Shown in pieces: positions 23,301 through 34,574 of a stretch of DNA of 64,000 bases. A program made the position numbers and the translations under genes. How positions within the stretch are numbered: position 1 is the first letter of the stretch; the number at the start of each line of letters is the position of its first letter. Location: NCBI RefSeq assembly GCF_030253575.1, contig NC_080569.1, positions 6,614,001 through 6,678,000 of the forward strand, given 5' to 3'. The notes under the pieces were generated by a model. It ran no database searches and was not told the origin of the DNA. It was given only the letters and a program-made list of their open reading frames with translations. The DNA comes from Rhododendron vialii. Lineage: Eukaryota; Streptophyta; Magnoliopsida; Ericales; Ericaceae.

Positions 23301-26034
23301 GTTTTGGCAAAGTACATTCGAGAAATCCATATCACATGTACTTCAGAAGCAGCAGGAGAACTGTCAACTAACTGATTCAAGGGAAAAATATGGATCTATA
23401 AGCAAAAATCCATGGAACATGCCATTTGCGTGTGTGCATGGGTTGGTGGCGGGTACCAACTAGCATATAGGACAACTTCAATCTAGAAACCTGTTGTATT
23501 TGTTAGGTTCATATTCAGAACTATGCTTTACGGTTCTGTGAGTGTTGAAAGAGAAGTTTATTGGGGGAAAAAGGTGGATTAATTGGGGGAGTTACTGTGG
23601 AGGCATGAACTAGAAATTTCTCTAATTATTTTTTGTATCTTGTGTATTGAGCAATGCTATAAGCGAGATAGAAGCCCATTACCAGGGATGCTCTTTTTTT
23701 TTAACAGCTACCAGGAATGCTCTTGATCACAAGTGAACCTAGTTACATTAAGCTCATCTGTTTTCGGCTATTTTCATGCTGTAAAGTTATGTACAATTTT
23801 CAAGTGGTCAAACTGTTTTTTTTTTCACTTTTAACTGACCTTTGACAGCTATATATTGAGGGCCTTTGCCATGGCAATTTGTTGGAAGAAGAAGCAATTC
23901 ACATATCATCTATATTTCGAAGTAACTTCTCTGTTCAACCACTCCCAGTTGACATGAGGCACAAAGAGTACATAATGTGTCTTCCTCCTGGTGCTGACCT
24001 TGTTAGAGATGTCGAAGTAAAGAACAAGCTGGAAACAAACTCTGTGCTTGAGGTAATCTGTTTATTCATCATTGTTTTGTTTTGCAATAATCTAGATTCG
24101 AGCTCTCATTTTCTTACCACGTCATATGGCATAATCTTTTTCCATGTCATCTCCCTTGCAGCTTTATTTTCAGATTGAGCCTGAGGTTGGGCCAGTAATA
24201 ACGAAGTTGAAAGCCCTATCAGATCTGTTTGATGAAATTGTGGATGAACCGCTTTTCAATCAGCTTAGGTATACGTGTGCTGAATTCTTTCTGAATTATT
24301 GTACATTAAAGGGTTAACTAAGACGAACTTGCAAAATGTTTCACTTTTGTCATTGCGTGAAAGGTTTAATCAAATCATTAGTCATTTGTATCAGTTTCTA
24401 AATGTTTCTTTTTTGTTTCTGGTTTTGTGTTGTATATATAGGACAAAAGAGCAGCTTGGCTATGTAGTTGAATGTAGCCCACGGGTAACATACCGCATTT
24501 TAGGGTTTTGTTTCCGTGTTCAATCATCCGAGTTTAACCCTGTCTATTTGCAAGGGAGAATTGAAAGCTTCATAAATGGCCTGAAAGAATTGTTGGTAAG
24601 TAGCCAATTTGATTCTTTCTGTCTCTCTCTCTTCTTGGTTTCTATTTTTTAATCTTTCAAGTTGGTTCTAGGCATGCTAATTATTGTGCTTCACCATTAT
24701 GTTGTCCTAAGAGCTATAAATTTTACATCTCTCGCAAGAGTGTTTGCAATACAACTACATAACATCTGCAATCCATGCAACAGCAATATCTATGGTCTTG
24801 CATACTGAAATTCACAAATTTCACCTCCTGAAAAACTTTCAAAATCGAATATGAAGTTTAGAGGATCATTAAATATGTTTGTCATGTCAGGCATGAAAGA
24901 ACTAGCATAAAAGAAAGATTGGAAACTTAGTGCCAGTTTTGTCATATTCTTTTCAGATGACTGCTTTCTGAGTGATAATCCATTTCTTTGTCGAAATGTC
25001 CATTGACACTGCAGGATGGAATTGATGACGAATCCTTCGAGAATTACAAAAGTGGGTTAATTGCGAAGTTGCTCGAGAAGGATCCATCTCTCCAATATGA
25101 GACGAACCGGTATTGGGGTCAAATCATAGATAAGAGGTACTATTATGTTATAACTTATCTATAGAGGCTCAATTGTTGAATTTGTAATGGCATCAGTATC
25201 CTTTGTATGTGAGTTATCAGACAGTACCATTGTCAAGCACTCCTTGGTCCTTTTTCATGTCCTGGGCCTCCTGGTGTGAGACATTGGGTTTTACTTCAGT
25301 GAGCCACCAGTGAATTACTTTTGCCTAGATTCATTGGCACAATTGAGTCAGATCAAATGCCCATTATGCTCTCGTTGATCAAAATCTGTCGAGTGACTGA
25401 TCAATTGCATTGCATGCTTATCATGGATGCAGATGAAGTGTCATTTGATAGTGTTATAGCAGCTATTATCTACTGCATTTTTGGTCCTGTGGGATGTGTA
25501 AATTGAATTTTTTAGGTAAAGAACTCAATCCTCTCCGATTGGGTTAGAACCCAGATAAATATATTGCTAGTGGGGCTGTTTGATCTTCTTCTAGTCGTCC
25601 TTTATGTTGTCAATGACAAGTAGAAGGAAGTTCGTATGGCAGCAAGCATTTTATGCTGATCCCCTATGAAAATGTCTAGAACAATCATCTAATTGAGGGG
25701 GCCCTCGCTGCCTTGTGTTCGGATATTAATGCAGATGGATTGTGCTTTCGACTTACGATCTTCGAATGCCAAATATTATCCATTCTTCAGGTACATGTTT
25801 GACCTATCTGAGAAGGAAGCAGAGGAACTCAGACACATACAAAAGAATGATGTCGTTGACTGGTACAATACTTATTTGAGACAGTCATCACCTAAGTGTC
25901 GAAGGCTTGCAATTCGAGTATGGGGTTGCAATGCTGATTGGAAAGAAGCCAACACGCAAGCACCATCTGTGCAGGTTATTGAAGATCTCACAGCCTTCAA
26001 GATGTCATCTACGTTCTATCCAAGCGTTTGCTGA
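11368..26034 (+). CDS. Nardilysin-like M16 zinc metalloprotease (insulinase family), 19 coding exons
   Basis: Exons placed by similarity and splice sites: 11368-11739, 12854-12929, 13413-13459, 13743-13855, 15493-15566, 15719-15814, 15889-16008, 17378-17611, 18808-18956, 20240-20396, 21332-21484, 21725-22098, 22204-22353, 22786-22968, 23849-24052, 24162-24268, 24442-24595, 25015-25136, 25791-26034. All phases agree, giving 1042 residues with no break. The zinc site HFLEH lies at 147-151 across the exon 2/3 junction and the third ligand Glu228 is in Ser-Glu-Phe-Asn-Gln. A run of Asp/Glu (about residues 57-105) is the nardilysin hallmark that separates it from plain insulin-degrading enzymes. 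Further M16 domains follow, with the conserved Thr-Lys-Glu-Gln-Leu-Gly-Tyr block in exon 17. Known animal relatives cleave before Arg in dibasic sites; the plant role is less clear. Start chosen at 11368 because family similarity begins there. Confidence 0.96.
11565..11690 (+). repeat. Coding (GAN)n tract encoding the acidic domain
   Basis: A GAT/GAC/GAG/GAA trinucleotide run inside exon 1 of the nardilysin-like gene. It encodes an almost unbroken Asp block followed by a Glu block. The mixture of GAT and GAC codons shows it is not a freshly expanded microsatellite, but its length is likely to vary between alleles. Confidence 0.9.
11870..12775 (-). mobile_element. Antisense LINE (L1-type) ORF2 3' fragment in intron 1
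   Basis: On the minus strand, adjacent frames encode the end of LINE ORF2: a Val-Leu-His-Pro-His-Gly...Ala-Trp-Glu-Ala segment, Trp-Trp-Lys-Ile-Val-Trp-Phe, then the zf-RVT domain with Arg-Leu-Ser-Thr-Lys-Asp-Arg-Leu and Cys-Val-Phe-Cys...[10 protein letters not shown]. A last block Glu-Arg-Asn-Ser-Arg-Val-Phe and a stop follow near 12050. At least one frame change separates the two main blocks. It is 5'-truncated, opposite in orientation to the host gene, and fills most of intron 1 (11740-12853). Confidence 0.88.
13355..13378 (+). repeat. Poly(C) run, 24 nt
   Basis: Uninterrupted C run in intron 2 of the nardilysin-like gene, ending 34 bp before the exon 3 start. It extends the pyrimidine tract of the acceptor. 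Length is likely to be imprecise in any assembly. Confidence 0.95.
14862..15081. mobile_element. Stowaway-like (Tc1/mariner) MITE in intron 4
   Basis: The body (14864-15079) starts CTCCCTCCGTCCCACAAA and ends in the inverse TTTGTGGGACGGAGGGAG, flanked by TA on both sides (14862-14863, 15080-15081). The inner sequence also pairs (GATTGTCATTTTC against GAAAATTGACAATT), so the transcript would form a long hairpin. The ends and TA duplication are diagnostic of Stowaway. Confidence 0.92.
16183..16355 (-). mobile_element. tRNA-derived SINE, antisense, in intron 7, with 15 bp target-site duplications
   Basis: The minus strand reads from 16340 to 16198 as a tRNA-like head (GGCCCAACAGC, then box B-like GGAGTTCAACTCC) and ends in an A/G-rich tail. 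Both flanks carry the identical 15-mer ACCAGCTGCAGCCTT (16183-16197 and 16341-16355). It lies in intron 7 (16009-17377) of the nardilysin-like gene and is oriented against it. Confidence 0.85.
20477..20633. mobile_element. Stowaway-like MITE in intron 10
   Basis: Starts at 20479 with CTCCCTCCATTCTTAA and ends at 20631 with GGAACAGAGGGAG; TA lies on the left, TG on the right (mutated). The inner arms AAAAAGTCGTGCCACTTTT and AAAAAGTGGCACGATTTTT pair closely. It sits between exons 10 and 11 of the nardilysin-like gene and is more decayed than the copy in intron 4. Confidence 0.8.
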
Positions 26035-27699
26035 AGAGAGCTCACTAGTGTAGAACATGCGATAAATTAGTATCTCCCATAGTGGTCCTTCGATCTGGTC
26101 AAAAGAACCAAGTATACATCTATTTTTTTTGTTATTGATGTATCATTGACGAAGATTATTATAAATTGGCCATTCTTTTCCTTGAGGTGCACTTGCTAAT
26201 TTTGGGAGTGGTGTTATGTAACTTGGACATTCAGAGACTCTGGGCAGACTCTCTGGAAATAATCAAGGTTCATTTTTTGTTCTGATTCAGAAATTAGTAG
26301 AGACGAATCAATCAGTGGCAATCACGTCAATATGTGAGTGCTAATATTTGCTGGTTTTACCTCATCTTGTTTTTGAGTTGTTTTTGGTTTTTGTCAATCC
26401 AAGGTAGATGACTCCAATGGTTGAACTGTTACTGTGATGATTGCTTGGTTATTGGCTTTTCTTTTTTGTGTTGTTTTATCGCCATCAAGCCTTCTAGCCA
26501 TGCATTCCGATTATGTGTACTGTCTTCTGCACTTTGAGCTGTAGCAAAATGACCTAGACTATCTTTAGTTTGGAAACTAGAGTTTGGGTATCCACCGGTG
26601 ATTTTTTTATGGTCATTCGCATTATCTCTAGGTAATGTTCATGTACTTCTAGACATCCTGTTGTACGCAGTAAATAGTGAGGGTTGTACAGTAACTGAAC
26701 TATATGGATATGTATACTTCCATATGGTCTATGACTTAACATCTTCATTCTGAATTTTTTTGACGGGTAAGTGTTAAGCTTACGATATGCACATTTACAG
26801 CTACCTTCATGTTAGAGGTATTGACTTGCATATTCCTTTATATTGGGCTCAAGCCTATTTTGCAATCTCTTGGAGTATGTCACAAGAGGTTGCATTGCTG
26901 CTCTCGGCGGGGATGACACAGAAATAGACTGTTTACCGCGAGAAAACAGACTACATAAGCCTCACTAGGTTTTCCTGCGCAGTTTGGGTGAAACAAAAGT
27001 GAGATGACAAAAAGAAAGAGGTAGGTACTAGCATTTTCCCAATCGACTCAACGTAAAAGCATTGTGTCTAGACGATTGTCAAACTCATGTAATCGAGTTG
27101 TGTGTTAGTTTATTGAAATTAAGATTGAACGCATGGGCAAATAGTAACTGGTTTTCTAGGTGATGTATCAAGCCATTATTGTCTAGGGGAGGGTTGGAGA
27201 TCTTTCACAACTCAAGGTGTAGATTGTGGGGGTCTCTGGTCCTTCATATGATTGTCATTAAGTGATTCAGACATTCTGGACCTTCCACATTTGGGAATTG
27301 CCCAATTGAAATTTAAGGCTGTTGGTTCCAATTAAAGTAAACTTTCAGTGAAGAACCTAACGAAGTGGGGGTGTCTTTTATCTCTTTCCTCAAGCCCACG
27401 TGGGTGGGGTATGAACTGGGGCTTCAAGTTGGCCTTCTGCTGCTTCCAGTTTGTGGTTTGTGTTGTTTTTCAATATCTAGCTACCCCTAAAACTGTAGGG
27501 AAGGTCCATTGCTACCTCTGGACAATCCTTTTGAATGTCATTTTCTTTGTTTCTTTGGTCCCTCCCCAACCAACACCACAAACTGGATAAAATCCTCTTG
27601 CATCTCCCCGGACACCTTGTGATCCATCAAAGATCCTTTGGGAGAATGATGTGTTGGAGTTTGAGGATCCCACAAGATTGAGAGTCTTGATCCTCTCTC
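26035..27699. other. 3' flank of the nardilysin-like gene and intergenic DNA
   Basis: The first few hundred bases are T-rich and probably hold the 3' UTR. Beyond that I see no coding frame with support, no RNA gene and no clear repeat ends. Confidence 0.45.
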
Positions 27700-27885
27700 T
27701 CCCTCGTAAATAACTCAGTATTTGGCCCAATAGACTCACTAATCCGGAGAACTAATTTCATAGTTCACTAGCGGGAGGTTAATTTAAAGTTGAACTGGCC
27801 CAACGTAGGAATTGATAGCAAGCAAATGCGAGTCGAACCTCAGACCAAAGGCTTCTAAGGCCCTTGGTCTCCCTCTCCCGGGTTG
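27700..27885 (-). mobile_element. Probable tRNA-derived SINE, antisense
   Basis: The minus strand from about 27880 reads GAGACCAAGGGCC then GAGGTTCGACTCGC, a spacing and box B typical of tRNA-derived SINE heads. A body containing two TTGGGCC blocks follows. No target duplication was found, so boundaries are approximate. Confidence 0.5.
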
Positions 27886-28519
27886 ATAAAGAATTCATTC
27901 ATTGAACTAAGAGTTTAAATTCTATTGGGCTGAGCCAGGATTCGGCTACAGGGGTGGCACCGTTACATGAAAATCTAGTTACATGTTATGCAAAAAAATA
28001 TGAGAACGGAAAATTATATAGAAAGTCATATAATTAGATTTTGTCATGGTTCTTTTTTGTGAAAGAAAGTCTTGCTCCAACTCTTTTATGGAAGACATTA
28101 CGATATTAATTTTTCGCGATCCAAACCAACTACTCTCTAAATTATACTTTACAGTATTTGTACAAAGTATTAGGAGTTTTTTTTGACATACCTGTAAATA
28201 CCGAGTGCAATTTTGTTCACCCTTCTTAAAAGATGGTGAACATTACCCTCTCTCTTATTGGTTGAAATGGTGTAGGTCACACACATGCAATACACTTTTT
28301 GGTACGTATGACATTACTTTGTGGTGGAATCCATACAATTTCAATTAATAGAAAAAAGGATAATGTTCACCCTCTTAAGTAGAGGGTAAACAAAACTCAA
28401 CTCGTAAATACCTGGTCAAACCACATTTAGAAAAAATTATGTGTTCAAAAGTGCGAGTGACCCCTACCCCAATCCCTTGACAAGCACCACAAAAAATAAC
28501 TAAATTGACAAGTTTTAGG

Positions 28520-29035
28520 AGTGCCTGAGGCAACGAGGAATCCCTCGTTCACTGTAAGTGTAAAAAAAGGAGTAATCTGTAACTTATTTATACAAAAATG
28601 AAAATTGACATGTTTGTAAATGCATTTTATATGTCCATTCACAAATACTATAATTTGTAAATAAATGTGCATTAAAAATCGTACTAAACTTGGGATGAAA
28701 AAAATTAATGTTCAAATGGGTCACGTGCCTCTCAAATTAGTAAAAAAAAAGAATTACAAACCTTTCGAGAGTTAATGAAAAAATTTACAATGAGAGAGAG
28801 CGCGCAAGAGAGAGTGAACTGACAGTTTCTCAAAAGAGAAGAGAGTAAAATGCGCCAGGGAGATTCGAACTCTCCTGCATATGTTTTACCAACTCCACAA
28901 AAGTGCTCATTGTGGAAAGTTATCATACTTTTATATTTAAAATCTTTCCGTACGAATTTTATTTTTCATTTTTTTAAGAAATTTTGGAGCGGGGTGGCAC
29001 GTGCCACTCCCCCCACCTACTAGCTCCGCCCCTGT
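28520..29035 (+). mobile_element. Dispersed hAT-like element, copy B
   Basis: Second copy of the element at 5337-5900, in the same orientation, with shared blocks in the same order. It ends in GGGGTGGCACGTGCCACTCC and AGCTCCGCCCCTG, a hAT-style end. The left end may lie further out, near 27940, where CAGGATTCGGCTACAGGGGTGGCAC resembles the inverse of the right end. Inside is a tRNA-like T-arm (see findings). No coding capacity. Confidence 0.6.
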
Positions 29036-29097
29036 ATTCACCCTAGGTGGAAACCCCACATTTTCCACCACCACCAACCCCACCGTGCATATATTAC

Positions 29098-29361
29098 AGT
29101 AATCTGAACCGTTCATCTTGTAAGGTTCACAGAGTAGTATTTACAAAAATTCATCTTCATCGAACATGGATAGGTAAATAAAAAATTAAAATTTGGTTTA
29201 TACAATTGACGGTTGATAAGTTTAAAGTTAAACTATTCATGACCGTCTATTTCATAAACTAAAATTTAATTTTTGATGTATCTATCGATATCCGATAAAT
29301 ATGATTTTTTGCATGAATATACTACTCTGTGGGCCCTACATAATGAACAATTCAGATTACT
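29098..29361. mobile_element. Foldback MITE with about 120 bp arms
   Basis: The left half (AGTAATCTGAAC ... CAGAGTAGTATTTACAAAAAT ... AAATTAAAATTT) is the imperfect inverse of the right half (AAATTTAATTTTT ... ATACTACTCTGTG ... TTCAGATTACT). The centre lies near 29225. No coding capacity; superfamily not assigned because the target duplication is not clear. Confidence 0.7.
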
Positions 29362-29633
29362 AAAAAAATGCACAAGGAAGCCTGCAATGGGCAGTAGAAA
29401 CCATGAAATTTGCACCTACGATGGAAAGAATTTAAAGTTCAATGGTGCCTTACAAAGTAACACCCTTTCAACTTTTAAGGAGCTGAACCACAATGAAGGT
29501 TGCCCCCGAAAATGGGTCACTGGAAATGTGGGTTGTATTTGGAAGGTTGCAACCTATTGTCTAGCTTCAAGTTCACTTTTATTCACCTAGTGGATAACCA
29601 AATATAGAATTCTTATTATTTGGTTCCTTTTTA

Positions 29634-29872
29634 TATTCCCACCGTCTTAATTTAATTGTTCCTCGTTCTATTCTAACTGGCTAAAAAATAAGTTATATCT
29701 TTAAATCCGTAATGAATTTCATATCGAATATATATTCCGTTTGATAGATCACGATTAGTTCTATAATATAATATTTTTGAAAACACATAAAATATAATAA
29801 ATTACGAGATATAATCAATTAAAAAGTGGCACGAACTCCCAAAAATGACAATTAAATCGGGACGGAGGAAGT
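29634..29872. mobile_element. Degenerate Stowaway-like MITE
   Basis: Left end TCCCACCGTCTTAATTTAAT pairs with right end ATTAAATCGGGACGGAGGAA. It shares AAAAAGTGGCACGA with the MITE in the nardilysin intron 10, pointing to the same subfamily. Confidence 0.65.
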
Positions 29873-32090
29873 ATATATTTGTGGTAATTAAGTAGACTAA
29901 CCGCTAGAAACGAGCCGAGTGGTTGTTTGTTGAGCTTCAAATTATCTATATTCAAGATTACTTGATTGTCTTTCAAATTGATCTCAGGCAAGTTTCAACT
30001 GAGGCCATTATAAGTCAAACTTATATGTTAGATAATTTCTCAAGCGAAAGTTCAAAAGTTATGGAGGTGGAAAAGGTAAAATCACGAGCTTAATTTTACC
30101 AAGATGCACACTAAAGTTTGGCCACTGTATATAGAGATAATAGTAGTCTTTGGACAGAGTGCTATTTCAACAAATATAAACCGAATTTTTTTGTAGACTA
30201 CTTCAAAATATTTGCACACTTGGGGGCTGCAACACCTACTCAGCCCGTCTCCATCCGCACACGCACATTAACACGATGAGATGGTACTCAAATATAGTAC
30301 ATTTCAACATCAAATTATAGTACCTCAGGCATGTATTTCTCGGAAAATCTTATACGCTTGTCGGGATATAATCTCTAAACATCATGCATGAATGAAAAAA
30401 ATGATATGATCTAGGAAAAAAATTAAACAAGAAAATGTCGCAAAGTAATTTGTGGAGAGGATATATATATTATCCTCTTGTGAAGAGAATGTTTTTGATT
30501 TCAGGGTATGGTGACCTGAAACGCAAATATATATATATATATATATATATATTATTCGTGTCCTTTTCTTTGTCACTTTGTAAATTGAAATGTCTGTTAC
30601 ATATTTTAAATTACCCTGTAATTAATTAAATGTTGGTAGTCCAGGCCATGTGCTCCTAACATGGTAGGACCAACCTGATATCTTCTGCTTCCAGACGGTG
30701 AGTGAGAGGTGAGACCCTCTTTCCACAAAATACAAAAACACAAAAAATAAATTACTCCGAAGAAGCATATCTCATTTGTATCTTTTGGATTAAATCCGAA
30801 TTGTCCGTGTCAAAATAAACATCCCGGTCAGCCGCACTACACCACTACACCGTGTAGTGCGGAGGCACACTACAGCACCCCTGGTCCCTTTTCGTCAAAT
30901 GGAAAGGACTAGCAGGAGGGTAGGACTATAAACAACTCAAGTCTCAGTCGACGAGTAGTGAGTGGATCATTTAATTTTGATTTGAAAACTTAACAAGTTT
31001 TTTCCACTAGTGAGGGTGGGCCTAGAATTAGTTAAGGTACGTGTAAGCTTGTCCGAAAGCTTGAGTCATAAAAAAAAAAAAAAAAACTTAACAAGTTCTA
31101 GAAATACGTCCAAGTTTAGTTGTTGTTTTTTATCAATCGAGCTCAGCTCCAGTAGTTTGGTTTCTCAAAGTATTAAGCTCATCGAGTTGAGTAGTGAGTT
31201 GTTCAAGTTTGTTTCGAAAACCTCATAAATACAGCTAGTTTCACAAATATGTTCAATCTTGAATTGTTTAATTAGGTGGCATGTCGATTTTGAATGAGCT
31301 TTTACCGAGCCGTAAGAAAATGACAGGTATGGCCATGTCATCCAACTGTTGGTCGATATGGGCCAGTCCAAACCGTCCTCGTCAGGCAGAACAAATATAA
31401 ATTATTACTCCCAAGTCGCCATTCCATGTGATTTTACTGTCCAACACATGACTTTTCGATCCATGTCGATCTTAATTTTGAAGATGGAGTATCTATTTTA
31501 CTGACTTTTGTAATCTATCTGATTAATCCAGAGCCTGCGCGCCCACAGGGTTAACACTAGTCATGGCCGGAATCGAACTCACAATTTATAAATTAGGAAA
31601 GTCCAGAAACAAACGTGCCTGAATTAAGATTTACGTAAAACTTGTCGTCCACGTTAATCGTTTTTGGAACAGAGAACTTACACTAATACAGCGTCGCATA
31701 CTCGGGAGATTGAGGAAAATGCAAGTACACGTAAGGATAGGGTCAAGGGGAGCTAATTAAACTGAATATGGACATCAGTTTTTATCAGACGGCCATGGAT
31801 AGTTTAAAGCATAAGTTTCTGGGTTTTACTCAACCTGCAGGTTCAAAGCTTGGGATCGATGCTTCAGTTTATTGGGCAAATCAATGTGTTTGAGTACGGA
31901 TTATCTGAAACTTTTTAATTTGGATCTGATCAGACCAACATTTTCATATGTACGTTCATGGTCTTAGGTCAATTAATCTGCTGTTATTATTTAAATGAAC
32001 CCTTCTTTTGTTTATTGAACAGATTCGATTGAGCTCCTCATGGTCATTAATTAGATGGGTTGCATGCCTTCTACGGCTAACCTTGGCGTA
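29873..32090. other. Intergenic, no gene recognised
   Basis: AT-rich. Holds an (AT)n microsatellite (about 30525-30552), a perfect short hairpin (CCGCACTACAC against GTGTAGTGCGG, 30830-30862) and an A run near 31070-31085. No coding frame with support. Confidence 0.45.
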
Positions 32091-32762
32091 ATAATAACTA
32101 GGGCTGTAAACGAACCGAATCGAGCCGAACCTTGTTAAGTTCAGCTCAGGTTCGTTAAGGTATGAGTTCGGCTCGGGTTCGGCTCGAGTTCGATTCGAGC
32201 CTGAACAACTTGGCTCGAGTTCGGCTCGTTAAAATTTTTCAAGGCTCGGGTTCGGCTCGATTGGGTTCGTTAAGATACTAGTCTGACTTGAGTTTGGCTC
32301 GGATTCGGCTCTAGTTCGATTCGACCTTGAACATCTTGGCTCGAGTTTGGCTTGTTAAACTCAAATGAATCGAGCTGAGCCGAATCTAAGCTCGAATTGA
32401 GCTCGTCAAGACTCAGGTTTGATTCGGCTCAGCTCATTAAAGTCAAGCGAACCCAAACTCTCTCATTGACCGTATAGAATTTGGGAGAAAAATAAGTATT
32501 GAATTATATATACAACCTTAAAATTTTTTACATTTACAAATAGACTCCTATTGAATTATTAATTAAATTTAAGTATAGGTTCGCGAACCTAACCGAGCCG
32601 AATACCGTTAGGCTCAGGTTCGGCTCATTTACGGAACGAGACTAGAATTGAGGTTCAGGTTCAGTTCGTTTAGCAGACGAATCGAACTCGAACGAGCTCT
32701 TACCGAACCGAGCCTCGAACAGTTCGCAAATGGCTCGGTTCATTTACGGCCCTAATAATAAC
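32091..32762. mobile_element. hAT-like MITE, 656 bp, with 8 bp target-site duplications
   Basis: The body (32099-32754) starts TAGGGCTGTAAACGAACCGA and ends in the inverse TCGGTTCATTTACGGCCCTA. Both flanks carry the identical 8-mer ATAATAAC (32091-32098 and 32755-32762), the duplication length of hAT elements. The inside is made of imperfect repeats of GGTTCGGCTCG and its inverse, so the single strand would fold extensively. No coding capacity. Confidence 0.9.
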
Positions 32763-33306
32763 CATAAGTGAAAGGAAATTGATTTTGGCGCTTCACTTTT
32801 GTACGCAGACGCTTCACTTTGTACATGAAGTTGTGGAGCGAGCGCATGTGTACAAAAGTAGAGCGCAAAAATCAAAACCTAAGTGAAATAGAGCCAACAA
32901 TCACATGTTTCAAAAAGGATTTTGTCTAGCTCTAAATGGACCTTTGTTAGTGAACGTTGAAATTAATCCCAAGAATTAACATAAACTTGCCCGAACACTC
33001 GAGTTATCCAAAAAAAAAACACAAATAAATCTTCCTTTTGCTTTTGAAATTGAACAAAACAAAACATAGAGCAATTACCCTATTTCATTATTGAGGCGTA
33101 CGTATGGGTTTTCATATCATAATGTAGTATAGTAGTATTTTGTATTGGGAAAATGGAAAGTGATAATAATATTAAGGGGAGGATCAAAAAATAATAATAA
33201 TAATAATATTAAGGGGGTTGAGTAGGGCCCACGGATAACGGTTGGTAGCCCAACCAGAACAAGTGCATGCGACTCTAAGCCTGATTTGCTTCTATTATTC
33301 TTTGCA

Positions 33307-33307
<1 letters not shown>

Positions 33308-33342
<35 letters not shown>

Positions 33343-33354
33343 GCGCGCACACGC
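33308..33354. repeat. Compound (CT)n(CA)n microsatellite
   Basis: CT repeats followed by CA repeats, ending about 38 bp upstream of the expansin TATA box, hence in its proximal promoter. Confidence 0.9.
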
Positions 33355-33391
33355 ACATTATATATTACTAGTATTTGTTAACGACTTCTCT

Positions 33392-33399
33392 TATAAATA
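33392..33399 (+). promoter_or_regulatory. TATA box of the expansin gene
   Basis: TATAAATA lies 91 bp upstream of the ATG at 33490. Transcription would then start near 33420-33430 and give a leader of about 60-70 nt, usual for plant genes. Confidence 0.8.
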
Positions 33400-33489
33400 G
33401 CCAGCATCTCTCTACCCTTTTCCTCAACACAAACCTCACAGAACACAACACAAGGCAACATAAAATTTCTAAACCCCTCAAAACACCCA

Positions 33490-34574
33490 ATGGCCGCCAA
33501 GCAATTCTCTTTGGCTACACTTCTTCTCTCCATTTCCCTCAACTTTTACTTTCTTCTCACCAATGCCGACTACGGAGGTTGGGATACCGCTCATGCCACC
33601 TTCTACGGCGGCGGCGACGCTTCTGGGACAATGGGTATGTCCCTAACTCAATTCTCCAAACTTAATTCCTTGTACAAAACTCACACCATTCTGTGCAAAA
33701 GTTTTGTAATAAGTATTTCCCTACAAACAGAAAGAAACAAAAGAACACAGAAAGTTCGTAATACAGAACGGTGACAGGCACTGATTTCATCACCATCATG
33801 TAATTTTATTGAATAATTTTCGGGTGTTTTTTTGGCAGGAGGGGCATGCGGGTACGGCAACTTGTACAGCCAAGGGTACGGCACAAACACCGCAGCGCTG
33901 AGCACGGCCCTGTTCAACAACGGACTGAGCTGCGGGGCATGCTACGAGATGCGGTGCAACGATGACCCGAGATGGTGCCTCCCGCACACCATCACCGTCA
34001 CCGCCACAAACTTTTGCCCGCCCAACAACGCCTTGCCGAACAACAACGGCGGCTGGTGCAATCCGCCCCTCCAACACTTCGACCTGGCCGAACCTTCTTT
34101 CCTTCAAATCGCTCAATACCGAGCCGGAATCGTGCCCGTTGCCTTCCGAAGGTACATACATTGATCACTGTTATTAGCTTAATCTTCAAACATGTTCCGG
34201 TAGAGAATTTCCCAGTGAATCACTTGTACTATATTTTTTGAAACATAACTTGCGTATTACCATGTGGCAGGGTGCCTTGTGTGAAGAAAGGTGGAATTAG
34301 GTTCACAATCAACGGCCACTCGTACTTCAACCTGGTTTTGATCACGAACGTCGCGGGTGCAGGGGACATCCACGCGGTGTCGATCAAGGGGTCGAGAACA
34401 GGGTGGCAGCCCATGTCAAGGAACTGGGGCCAAAACTGGCAGAGCAATTCCTACCTCAATGGCCAAAGCCTCTCTTTCCAAGTCACCGCCAGCGACGGTA
34501 AAACAGTGACGAGTTTCGACGTGGCGCCCGGTAATTGGCAGTTTGGCCAGACTTTCGAAGGGAGCCAGTTCTAG
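33490..34574 (+). CDS. Alpha-expansin, 253 residues, 3 exons
   Basis: Exons 33490-33634, 33839-34151 and 34271-34574, with matching GT-AG borders and phases. A signal peptide covers about residues 1-26. The mature protein begins Asp-Tyr-Gly-Gly-Trp and contains the expansin landmarks: His-Ala-Thr-Phe-Tyr-Gly-Gly, Gly-Gly-Ala-Cys-Gly-Tyr-Gly at 49-55, the family Cys set, the alpha-type Asn-Asn-Gly-Gly-Trp-Cys-Asn insert and the HFD motif at 128-130. The C-terminal cellulose-binding domain (CBM63 type) keeps the conserved Trp residues and ends Gln-Thr-Phe-Glu-Gly-Ser-Gln-Phe. Expansins loosen primary cell walls at acid pH without hydrolysis. By recall it resembles the EXPA2/EXPA8 group. Two introns at conserved positions and the length are normal; nothing is broken. 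Confidence 0.97.

Noticed and set aside
33681-34241. Several long frames overlapping the expansin exons
   Set aside because: Shadows of the GC-richer expansin exons in other frames and on the opposite strand.
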